Positions 1 to 5,521 of a stretch of 5,633 nucleotides of DNA are shown piece after piece (the first letter of the stretch is position 1; every line of letters starts with the position of its first letter). The notes beneath the pieces were generated by a model. The model saw only the letters and a list, made by a program, of their open reading frames with translations, made no database searches and was not told the origin of the DNA. The stretch lies in assembly GCA_005239795.1 (NCBI GenBank), contig SBBH01000008.1:1-5633 (forward strand), in the 5' to 3' direction. The stretch is from Planctomycetales bacterium (GTDB taxonomy: Bacteria > Planctomycetota > SBBH01). Position numbers and translations under genes: made by a program.

Positions 1-117
1 CTTTGTCCCCAGGGATTTGCGTGAACACAAACCCCTTCGGATAAAAGGAGGTGCCTCTTTACCGGTTTATCGGCTCCTCAAACTGGGGATACTCGTGGAG
101 CGGGACACGTGTTTCCT
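1..117. other. Unassigned sequence downstream of the first paralog
   Basis: This stretch lies after the stop codon of the minus-strand gene ending at 118. I see no RNA gene, no convincing coding region and no strong terminator. A weak imperfect hairpin can be drawn around 43-60 (AAAGGAGG against CCTCTTT, with a bulge and a 2-nt loop), but the loop is too tight to trust. A plus-strand open frame starting at a GTG near 17 runs antisense into the real gene and has no recognisable content. Confidence 0.5.
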
Positions 118-900
118 TCAGCGGCCTCTGAAACGAGCGCGCTCCCCGAACGCCTTGACGACCGGCTCACCGTCCGGGCTGACGTCGAGGAACCCTCCCC
201 GCAGGAACTCGATCGACTCCCGTTGGAAGGGCGTCAAAAATTGGTAAAAACCAGCCTGGGCGTAGGCCCGGAGCGTCTCTTCCTGGATTTCCTTGAACCG
301 GTTCTCGACGCGCAACATCTTCTCTCGCTCTTCCGGCAGGAGGCGGCGCCATCCCCGGCTCTTCAACGCCCGAAACTCCTCCCACTCCTGGCGGCCGATC
401 TGCGAGCGGAAGCGCTCCTGTATGGCAAACCGCTCGGTTGGAAGATGCGCTGCAATCGAGCCGCGCTCTCCATCGGACAGGCCCAGATCAGAGAAGACCT
501 CCTCTATCGCGCGCTCATCCCTGGATCGTCTCCGCTCCCTCTCTTCATCTCCTTTTCTTGCGACCGCGCCGCCAGAGCTATCCTGAAAGGATGTGCTGTT
601 ATTGTCCTGCTCTGAGAGCTTTCGGACCTCCGAAGAATCATCCCTGTGCGCGTAAAAATCATCCTCGGCCGGTCCCAGCGCCATCTGTTCGCGGATCCGC
701 GCGAACTCGTCCGCGAGCTTGTGGACCTCCAGCCTGAGCTCGGCGATCCCTGGCGCAAGCTCTCCGACCGGTTTGACGACGAGACCCGTCGGCGCGGCCC
801 CTTGCGAATGCGCCGGCGGCGAATTCAACAGAAACGCGCCAGCGCAGACGCCCAGGCTGAATAAAGCGCCTCCTGCCAACGCCAACCATGCTCCGCTCAT
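118..900 (-). CDS. Membrane-anchored coiled-coil protein of unknown family, paralog A
   Basis: A 260-residue protein I do not recognise. Residues 5-25 form one hydrophobic segment rich in Gly and Ala (ALAGGALF, then GVCAGAFLL), so it is probably a membrane anchor or uncleaved signal with the rest in the periplasm. Cys19 is not in a good lipobox because Val precedes it. Residues 50-75 have leucine/valine spacing that fits a short coiled coil. Residues 85-130 are polar, charged and low in complexity. Residues 137-247 are helical and charged and carry the block shared with the neighbour: ERFRS, a Trp, KSRG, FKEIQE, RGG and GEPVV. The start has an AAGGAA Shine-Dalgarno about 8 nt upstream, within the 25-nt gap after the upstream paralog, so the two are probably one transcript. 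The helical layout vaguely recalls Spy/CpxP or metal-resistance periplasmic proteins, but no diagnostic motif supports that. Confidence 0.8.
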   Translation of the reverse strand: MSGAWLALAGGALFSLGVCAGAFLLNSPPAHSQGAAPTGLVVKPVGELAPGIAELRLEVHKLADEFARIREQMALGPAEDDFYAHRDDSSEVRKLSEQDNNSTSFQDSSGGAVARKGDEERERRRSRDERAIEEVFSDLGLSDGERGSIAAHLPTERFAIQERFRSQIGRQEWEEFRALKSRGWRRLLPEEREKMLRVENRFKEIQEETLRAYAQAGFYQFLTPFQRESIEFLRGGFLDVSPDGEPVVKAFGERARFRGR

Positions 901-925
901 AGACGATTTCCTTAAATCAACCAGC

Positions 926-1702
926 CTAATGGAAAAAAGATCCTACGCCTCTGCCAGGAAATCCCGGGTTGACCGTCGGCTCACCGTGGGGGCCGACACC
1001 CAATTCCCCCCCGCGTGAGCTCTCCACCTTTGCGCGTTGCTCATCTGAAAGCCCCCCATAGACATGCGCGTTCTGGGCCAGAACCCTCTCCTGGATTGCC
1101 TTGAATACCCGATCCATCTCTCGCATCCTCTTGTGATCTTCGTCAGTGAGACGGTGATGTCCGCGACTCTTCCGATCCACATAGTCCTGCCATTGAGCCC
1201 GATCGACCTCGGAGCGGAAACGCTCCGCGATCGCCGCACGCTCCTGCTCCAGCTGAGCAAAGATCTCGTCGCGTTTCTCTTCTGGAACACCTGCCGCTTC
1301 CAATTTCTTGTCGAGCATCATTTTATCGAAATCGAATTTGTGCTTGTGTCCCCTTCCTTGGGAAACCCTGTCAAAAATATCTTCCTCTTCTTCCGAGGCG
1401 GACGCCCTGTTCGCTGTCTGGGCCGATCGGACCTGAAAATCGACATCCCTCCCGCGGCCTTGTTCCTGGCGAAGGGAGGCAATCTCGGCGGAAAGCCGCG
1501 CGACCTCTCGACAGAGATCATCCAGCGTCCGCGACCCTTCTGGCGCCTGGGCGGTTCCCCTTCTCACGTCGCTTCCTTGGGCCGCTCCTCTTGGCGCCGT
1601 GCTCTCCGCCGGGACCGGTCCAAACTCGAACAAAAACGCGCCGGCACAAACCCCCGCGCCGAAAAGAGCCCCTCCCGCCAGAGCTATCCAGAATCCACGC
1701 AT
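926..1702 (-). CDS. Membrane-anchored coiled-coil protein of unknown family, paralog B
   Basis: A 258-residue protein of no family I can name, clearly a paralog of its downstream neighbour. In the first 25 residues 19 are identical (shared ALAGGALF and GVCAGAFL), while the middle has diverged completely. Residues 5-26 are the membrane segment. Residues 57-80 have regular Leu/Val/Ile spacing (L60, L63, V67, L70, I74, L77), consistent with a coiled coil. Residues 104-108 are acidic, and a His/Lys patch (HKHK) follows near 119-122. Residues 137-243 align with the neighbour through ERFRS, a Trp, KSRG, FKAIQE, RGG and GEPTV. AAGGAG sits about 8 nt before the ATG, a strong Shine-Dalgarno that fixes the start. 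It is the first gene of the pair. The conserved anchor suggests the membrane helix is itself functional, perhaps for helix packing; that is inference. Confidence 0.8.
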   Translation of the reverse strand: MRGFWIALAGGALFGAGVCAGAFLFEFGPVPAESTAPRGAAQGSDVRRGTAQAPEGSRTLDDLCREVARLSAEIASLRQEQGRGRDVDFQVRSAQTANRASASEEEEDIFDRVSQGRGHKHKFDFDKMMLDKKLEAAGVPEEKRDEIFAQLEQERAAIAERFRSEVDRAQWQDYVDRKSRGHHRLTDEDHKRMREMDRVFKAIQERVLAQNAHVYGGLSDEQRAKVESSRGGELGVGPHGEPTVNPGFPGRGVGSFFH

Positions 1703-1731
1703 CTGTTTTCTCCTTGTCTATGAGCTCCGCC

Positions 1732-1760
1732 TATATAAACAGTTGGGTATGCGGAGGTTC
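1732..1760 (-). promoter_or_regulatory. Possible promoter for the paralog pair, inside an inverted repeat
   Basis: On the minus strand a TATATA/TTATAT element lies at 1732-1738, about 30 nt before the start codon of the first paralog. The sequence 17 nt further upstream reads TGAACC or GAACCT (about 1755-1761), a poor match to TTGACA but somewhat like ECF-sigma -35 elements. CTCCGC (1725-1730) and GCGGAG (1751-1756) form a 6-bp inverted repeat around the -10 region, a possible operator. The assignment rests on position and sequence likeness only. Confidence 0.3.
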
Positions 1761-1790
1761 ACAGTCTTTTCCATTCCGCGCCCCACCCCT

Positions 1791-1818
1791 AAAAAAACAG
1801 ATGGACAGATAAGCTGTT
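1791..1818 (-). terminator. Weak intrinsic terminator after the quinone methyltransferase gene
   Basis: Read on the minus strand, AACAG (1814-1818) pairs with CTGTT (1796-1800) across a 13-nt loop and runs into seven T residues (1791-1797). The stem is short, but the T-tract and the position, overlapping the stop codon of the methyltransferase gene, fit an end point for the ubiD-ubiE transcript. It would separate that operon from the paralog pair. Confidence 0.4.
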
Positions 1819-2578
1819 AGTCCGATTTGGCGATATAGAGCACAACCACCCCGCCCGAGAGGGGACATGTCCGGATCGAGGGGAATCCCCCCTCCTGCAT
1901 CCATCCCGCGACCTCTGCCGGGGCGGGAAGCGCCTCGACCGACCGGTTGAGATAGGCGTAGGCGTCGCTCCCCGAGACGAGCCGCCCCAGACGCGGAAGC
2001 ACGTGGCGAAAATAAGGCCGATACAGGGCCGCCAACCATGGCGAAAGCTCCATGGAAAACTCGAGCACCAGGAGCTTCCCGGCGGGCGCGGCCACGCGGC
2101 GGATCTCAGAGAGGGCCAATGCCGGGTCGGCAAAGTTGCGCAAACCGAAGGCGATCGTCACAAGATCGAACGACGCATCCCGGAATGGGAGCTTGAGAGC
2201 GTCGGCGGCGGTCCAAGAAAGGCGGCCGGGCGCGGCCCTTTTGGCCTTGTTAGCCTTGCGCCGCGCCAGCTCCAGCATCGGCAGGCAAAAATCAGCCCCC
2301 ACGACCCCAGCCTGCGGCAGGCGCTTCCGAAAAAGCGCCGCCAGATCCCCCGTCCCGGTGGCCAGATCCAGGATGCGGCGGGGGTTCGCGGTCAGCCCCT
2401 CCTTCACAAGGGCCCGGCGCCACAGCCGGTCGAGATTAAAACTCAGCAGATGGTTCAAAAAATCGTAGCGTCCGGAGATCTCCGCGAACATTTCGCGGAT
2501 CTCGGCGGACTGAGAGCGCTGAGTGCTGAGTGCTGAGTGCTGAGCCGCACCTTCCCTCAAGTCAGGACCCAATTCCAT
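1817..2578 (-). CDS. ubiE: UbiE/MenG quinone C-methyltransferase
   Basis: S-adenosylmethionine-dependent methyltransferase that C-methylates the ring of demethylmenaquinone and/or the ubiquinone precursor; cytoplasmic or membrane-associated. The 253 residues match the family's usual length. The family signature is at 38-54 (YDFLNHLLS, then DRLWR). The SAM-binding glycine motif is at 70-78 (LDLATGTGD), the post-motif acidic Asp at 96 (GADF), FGLRN at 144-148, the second signature at 160-175 (RRV to LEFS), and YLNRSVEALP at 209-218. The ATG lies inside the end of the decarboxylase gene, with a 17-nt overlap and a purine-rich GGAAGG just upstream, suggesting translational coupling. Residues 13-24 are encoded largely by a 7-nt tandem repeat and are not part of the conserved family; homology begins near SAEIREMF (24-31). 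Without the rest of the pathway I cannot decide between the UbiE and MenG roles. Confidence 0.95.
   Translation of the reverse strand: MELGPDLREGAAQHSALSTQRSQSAEIREMFAEISGRYDFLNHLLSFNLDRLWRRALVKEGLTANPRRILDLATGTGDLAALFRKRLPQAGVVGADFCLPMLELARRKANKAKRAAPGRLSWTAADALKLPFRDASFDLVTIAFGLRNFADPALALSEIRRVAAPAGKLLVLEFSMELSPWLAALYRPYFRHVLPRLGRLVSGSDAYAYLNRSVEALPAPAEVAGWMQEGGFPSIRTCPLSGGVVVLYIAKSD
2515..2545 (-). repeat. Heptanucleotide tandem array inside the ubiE 5' coding region
   Basis: On the minus strand there are three perfect copies of CAGCACT (2536-2542, 2529-2535, 2522-2528), a fourth with one change (CAGCGCT, 2515-2521), and a partial unit upstream (GCT, 2543-2545). The array encodes roughly residues 12-22 of the methyltransferase, in a serine/glutamine-rich tail before the conserved fold. 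Because 7 is not a multiple of 3, each unit is read in a different frame. Confidence 0.9.
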
Positions 2579-4007
2579 AGTCCTTCCACCGCCGGTCCAC
2601 GAGCGCCGAAACCGCCGGGTCCATCCGGATCTCCGTGGGCCAGGTCCGCGCGTACCCTTCCGAAGCCCACTTGGCGGTGGCGTCGATCCCGACCTTGGAA
2701 CCGTAGTCGCGTAAGGGCGAAGCGTGGTTTAAGGTGTCGACGGGCCCCTGGACGATCTCAAGATCGCGCCGGGGGTCGATGTTCATGCTCGTCTTCCAGG
2801 AGACCTCCGAAAGGTCTTGCGCGTTCACGTCGTGATCCACTACCACGATGATCTTCGTGAACATCATCTGGCCCAATCCCCACAGGGCGTGCATCACCTT
2901 GCGGGCATGCCCCGGGTACTGCTTTTTGATCGAGACGACGACCAGGCTGTTGAACCCCCCTTCCACGGGAAAGTTCATGTCGACGATCTCCGGGAGCATT
3001 TTGCGGATCAAAGGCAGGAAGATCCGCTCGGTGGCTTTCCCGAGCCACTGATCTTCCATCGGGGGCTTTCCCACGATCGTCGACGGGAAGACCGGATGCG
3101 CTCGGTGCGTGACGCAGGTGAGATGGAAAACGGGGAACTCCTCCGGCGGCGTGTAGAACCCCGTATGGTCGCCGAAGGGCCCTTCCGGACGCATCTCGCC
3201 GGGAACGACATACCCTTCAAAAACGATCTCGGCAGAGGCGGGAACCGCGAGGTCAATCGATTTAGCCGGGACCATTTCCACCGGCGCGCCGCGCAGGAAT
3301 CCCGCGAAAAGGGCTTCGTCAAGATCCGGCGGCAAGGGGGCGCTCGCCGCGTAGACCAGGGCCGGGTCCCCCCCCAGGCAGATCGCGACCGGCATCCTCT
3401 GGCCGGGCCCCAAGGCCTCCCGGTACTGGAGCGCCGCGTCCTTCTGCGTCTGCCAGTGGAGCCCCGCCGTGCGGCCGTCGTGGATCTGCACGCGGTACAT
3501 CCCGATGTTGCGCCGCTTCTTCACGGGGTCCTCTGTCACGACCAAGGGAAGCGTGATGAAACGCCCGGCGTCGGCCGGCCAGCAGACGGGGACCGGGAAC
3601 GGGGCGAACGAGGGATCCTTTTCCTCCACCACCTCCTGGCAGACGCCGCGCGAGACCGATTTGGGGGCGGCTTTCCCCAACTCTGCGAGCGTCGGCAACA
3701 TCTTCACTTTTTCCCAAAGCCCTTCCGGCGGCTTCATCTCGAGAAGGTGCGCCAGGCGCGTAGCCACTTCCTCGTAGTCGGCGACGCCCAGCGCCCGCGA
3801 CATACGCGCGCGGGTCCCGAAAAGATTGATGGCGAGCGGGAATGCGCTCCCTTTGACCTTCTCGAAGAGAAGTGCCGGCCCCCCGCGCTTCATCACGCGA
3901 TCGCTGATCTCGGTGATCTCGAGGCGCGGGTCAACCTCGGTGGCAACGCGTACAAGCTCTCCCGCCTCCTCAAGCTCTCCGATGAATTCCTGAAGGGTGG
4001 CGTACAT
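2562..4007 (-). CDS. ubiD: UbiD-family prenylated-FMN-dependent decarboxylase
   Basis: Cytoplasmic (de)carboxylase using prenylated FMN and a metal ion; next to ubiE the likely substrate is a polyprenylated aromatic acid such as 4-hydroxy-3-polyprenylbenzoate or its menaquinone-pathway counterpart. Its 481 residues match the family's usual length of about 480-500. NIGMYR at 167-172 and GLHW at 182-185 hold expected metal/prFMN ligands (Asn167, His184), and DEALFAG at 230-236 holds a probable third ligand (Glu231). MRPEGPFGDHTG at 272-283 is the hallmark motif. By analogy with characterised UbiD and Fdc1, Arg172, Glu275 and Asp280 would form the catalytic Arg-Glu-acid network. Start MYATLQEFIGELE matches the family N-terminus. 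No Shine-Dalgarno is obvious, since a heptamer array fills that position. No ubiX gene (cofactor maker) is in the window. UbiD homologues act on many substrates, so the quinone role rests on context. Confidence 0.95.
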   Translation of the reverse strand: MYATLQEFIGELEEAGELVRVATEVDPRLEITEISDRVMKRGGPALLFEKVKGSAFPLAINLFGTRARMSRALGVADYEEVATRLAHLLEMKPPEGLWEKVKMLPTLAELGKAAPKSVSRGVCQEVVEEKDPSFAPFPVPVCWPADAGRFITLPLVVTEDPVKKRRNIGMYRVQIHDGRTAGLHWQTQKDAALQYREALGPGQRMPVAICLGGDPALVYAASAPLPPDLDEALFAGFLRGAPVEMVPAKSIDLAVPASAEIVFEGYVVPGEMRPEGPFGDHTGFYTPPEEFPVFHLTCVTHRAHPVFPSTIVGKPPMEDQWLGKATERIFLPLIRKMLPEIVDMNFPVEGGFNSLVVVSIKKQYPGHARKVMHALWGLGQMMFTKIIVVVDHDVNAQDLSEVSWKTSMNIDPRRDLEIVQGPVDTLNHASPLRDYGSKVGIDATAKWASEGYARTWPTEIRMDPAVSALVDRRWKDYGIGS

Positions 4008-4010
4008 GAG

Positions 4011-4052
4011 TCGCTCGTTGCTAGTTTCTAATCGCTAGTCTCTAGTCGCTAG
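4011..4052 (-). repeat. Degenerate heptanucleotide array in the ubiD leader
   Basis: Six consecutive 7-nt units on the plus strand: TCGCTCG, TTGCTAG, TTTCTAA, TCGCTAG, TCTCTAG and TCGCTAG. Read on the minus strand (the transcribed sense) this is CTAGCGA repeated, ending 3 nt before the ubiD start codon. It occupies the place of the ribosome-binding site and contains no good Shine-Dalgarno. Confidence 0.85.
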
Positions 4053-4179
4053 GGAAAAGCAGGAAGAGAAAAAAGGAAAAAAGACCAAGGCCTTTTTTTA
4101 TCGTTACGAAAAACATTGCCCAAAGCAAGAAAAGCTTATACGCTCCAAAAAGTTAATGTGAAATAAGCGAAAAAAATAA
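4053..4179. other. A/T-rich intergenic leader between ubiD and the FG-GAP remnant
   Basis: Much richer in A+T than the genes around it. Positions 4053-4084 are almost entirely purine on the plus strand, so the ubiD leader transcript would be pyrimidine rich. A run of six A plus G (4077-4083) faces C plus six T (4092-4098) and could fold into a weak A-U hairpin followed by more U residues in the ubiD leader. No protein-coding gene is visible here. Confidence 0.6.
4135..4162 (-). promoter_or_regulatory. Candidate sigma70-type promoter for ubiD-ubiE
   Basis: On the minus strand TTCACA (4157-4162, five of six matches to TTGACA) is followed after 16 nt by TATAAG (4135-4140, five of six matches to TATAAT). 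Transcription would start near 4128 and leave a leader of about 120 nt containing the pyrimidine-rich tract and the heptamer array. The area is A/T rich, so chance matches are more likely than usual. Confidence 0.45.
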
Positions 4180-4614
4180 ATGAGCTATTGTGAAAAAAAT
4201 ATTCTCATCGCTTCCGGCGTCACACTTGGCCTTGCTTCCTCTCTCTGGGCGCTCTTCGGAGGAAGGATTCAGCCGATCTTTTATGGGTCGGCCCCTCCCG
4301 CAACGAGTTCGGCCGCTCCGTTGCCGGAGCGGGGGACGTGAACGGGGACGGCTATGACGACTTGGCAATCGGAGCTCCCTATCACAATGGCCCGGCAGGC
4401 CCGAACGCTGGAAAGACGTATCTCTTCTCGGGCCGGACAGGGGCGCTCCTGGGTATTAAGAATGGGGTCGCGCAGGGGGATCGACTGGGGGACGTCGGTC
4501 TCCAGAGTCGGCGATTGGGACGGGAACGGGAAGCCGGATCTGGCGGCGGGTTCCCCAGGCCACAACGGCCCGGCCGGCGTCAACAGCGGCAGAGCGGAAA
4601 TCGTGCTACGCTAA
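4180..4614 (+). pseudogene. Small secreted FG-GAP (integrin-alpha-like) repeat protein, frameshifted twice
   Basis: The frame from the ATG at 4180 gives a signal-peptide-like start (MSYCEKNILIASGVTLGLAS, continuing SLWALFGG) and ends at a TGA at 4339-4341. The FG-GAP sequence continues one frame over from about 4293: FGRSVAGAGDVNGDGYDDL, then AIGAP, a classic repeat with the calcium-binding DxNxDGxxD loop. At a run of five G (4487-4491) the match returns to the first frame: TSVSRVGDWDGNGKPDL, then AAGSP, ending at TAA 4612-4614. Removing one G there and restoring one C in the C-runs at 4292-4299 gives a single product of about 144 residues with two repeats. FG-GAP repeats form beta-propeller blades, usually about seven, so two is few. 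This is either a decayed remnant or an intact small gene with two homopolymer sequencing errors. No Shine-Dalgarno is evident. It is the only plus-strand gene here. Confidence 0.7.
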
Positions 4615-4636
4615 GGCGTCGCAACGAAATAACTGT

Positions 4637-4682
4637 AGGGATTCTGAAAGTCTCGCCCATCGGCGAGAGCGTCAGAATCCTT
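4637..4682. terminator. Long interrupted hairpin between convergent genes
   Basis: GGATTCTGA (4639-4647) pairs perfectly with TCAGAATCC (4672-4680), and TCTCGCC (4651-4657) pairs perfectly with GGCGAGA (4662-4668). The two stems are separated by a symmetric 3x3 internal loop (AAG/GCG) and capped by a 4-nt loop CATC. The outer stem extends by a G-T and an A-T pair. No T-tract follows on either strand, so it is not a canonical intrinsic terminator. Its place between two converging genes suggests a two-way terminator or RNA 3'-end stabiliser; a REP-like mobile hairpin is an alternative. Confidence 0.6.
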
Positions 4683-4705
4683 CCACTTATTCTTGCGCGG
4701 TATCT

Positions 4706-4733
4706 TAGCGACTAGCGACTAGTGACTTCGTCA
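4706..4733 (+). repeat. Heptanucleotide array after the phosphodiesterase gene
   Basis: TAGCGAC (4706-4712), TAGCGAC (4713-4719) and TAGTGAC (4720-4726), then a degraded unit TTCGTCA (4727-4733). This is the same 7-nt unit as the array at 4011-4052 but in the opposite orientation. It ends 2 nt before the stop codon of the minus-strand phosphodiesterase gene. Confidence 0.85.
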
Positions 4734-4735
4734 GA

Positions 4736-5455
4736 TCACACTTTGGACGCGGTCAGCGTGAGGGCCCGGCGGGCTCGGTCGGGGAAGTCGCTGATGAGAC
4801 CGTGGGGATCGAGGCTGGCGGCTTCCTGAATCTCGCGCTCGAGATTCACCGTCCAGACGTTGACGCTCAACCCCGCCTGGCGGGCTTTCTCGGCGTAGGC
4901 GGCGTTCCAGAGAGATGACTTGACGTCGACGGTCTGGCATCCGGCCTTGGCGACGGAGGGAAGCGGGATGTTTTTGGCGAGCGTCAGCGCCACTGGCGTC
5001 TTAGGGTCGGCGGCGCGGAACTTGCGGATATCGGCCAAGGTCTCGAAGGCAACCACGACCCCCTTGGTCATCTGGAACCGCTTGAGAAGCGCCGCGATGA
5101 CTTTTGAATCGACCCCCTTGCAGTCGAGAAGCAGCCCCATCCGCTCCTTGGCCCAGTCGAGGACCTCTTCGAGGATCGGAACATGTTCCCCGCGGTAGCG
5201 CGGGTGGAACCAGCTTCCAGCGTCGAGGGCCCGGATCTTGTGGAGCGGCCAGCCTCTGACGCGCCCCTTTCCGGACGTGGTCCGGTCGAGCGACGCATCG
5301 TGGATGATGACGAACCGGTCGTCCTTGGTGGTGCGCACGTCGCACTCCACCCAGTCGGCCCCCTCGGCGAGGGCTCGCTCGAACGACGGCATGGTATTTT
5401 CGGGGGCCAGACCCGAAGCGCCCCGATGTCCGATAACGATAGGCTCTTTGGTCAT
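4736..5455 (-). CDS. ugpQ: Glycerophosphodiester phosphodiesterase (GDPD family)
   Basis: Hydrolyses glycerophosphodiesters from phospholipid turnover to glycerol-3-phosphate and an alcohol; metal dependent. The 239-residue form from this ATG is typical for the cytoplasmic UgpQ-like branch and has no signal peptide. Motifs: HRGASGLAPENT at 10-21 (catalytic His10), ECD at 37-39 (metal ligands Glu37 and Asp39), HD at 52-53 (second catalytic His52), WTVN at 201-204, and GLISDFPD at 219-226 near the end. The usual metal-binding Glu of the IEIK motif is Asp111 here (LLLDCK). An ATG 72 nt further upstream (5527) extends the frame, but a near-consensus promoter lies inside that extension and the family fold begins just after MTKEPIVIG, so I prefer 5455. 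The Shine-Dalgarno is weak (GGGGCGAG, about 5 nt before the ATG). There is no operon partner in the window. The symbol is by family, not proven orthology. Confidence 0.92.
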   Translation of the reverse strand: MTKEPIVIGHRGASGLAPENTMPSFERALAEGADWVECDVRTTKDDRFVIIHDASLDRTTSGKGRVRGWPLHKIRALDAGSWFHPRYRGEHVPILEEVLDWAKERMGLLLDCKGVDSKVIAALLKRFQMTKGVVVAFETLADIRKFRAADPKTPVALTLAKNIPLPSVAKAGCQTVDVKSSLWNAAYAEKARQAGLSVNVWTVNLEREIQEAASLDPHGLISDFPDRARRALTLTASKV

Positions 5456-5492
5456 GGCCGCTCGCCCCAGACGGCTCTCAGGGCGAACCGCA

Positions 5493-5521
5493 ATTATAGG
5501 CGCTCCGAGCGCCGCCGGCAA
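5493..5521 (-). promoter_or_regulatory. Sigma70-type promoter of the phosphodiesterase gene with a palindromic spacer
   Basis: On the minus strand TTGCCG (5516-5521) and a perfect TATAAT (5493-5498) are separated by exactly 17 nt. Transcription would begin near 5486, giving a leader of about 30 nt before the ATG at 5455. The spacer contains GGCGCTCCGAGCGCC (5499-5513), a 7+1+7 perfect inverted repeat abutting the -10 box, which has the form of a repressor operator. Confidence 0.65.

Noticed and set aside
109..615. Plus-strand open frame of 168 codons antisense to paralog A
   Set aside because: Same reasoning: no ribosome-binding site or recognisable domain, and it overlaps a supported gene throughout.
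1064..1723. Plus-strand open frame of 219 codons antisense to paralog B
   Set aside because: The minus-strand gene has a strong Shine-Dalgarno, a membrane anchor and a paralog next door; the plus frame has none of these supports.
2817..4031. Long plus-strand open frame of 404 codons
   Set aside because: It lies antisense to ubiD, which has unmistakable family motifs. The product is low in complexity and rich in Arg and His, as expected for a shadow frame in GC-rich DNA.
4011..4052. Short repeats as a possible CRISPR array
   Set aside because: The units are 7 nt and directly adjacent, with no spacers and no cas genes.
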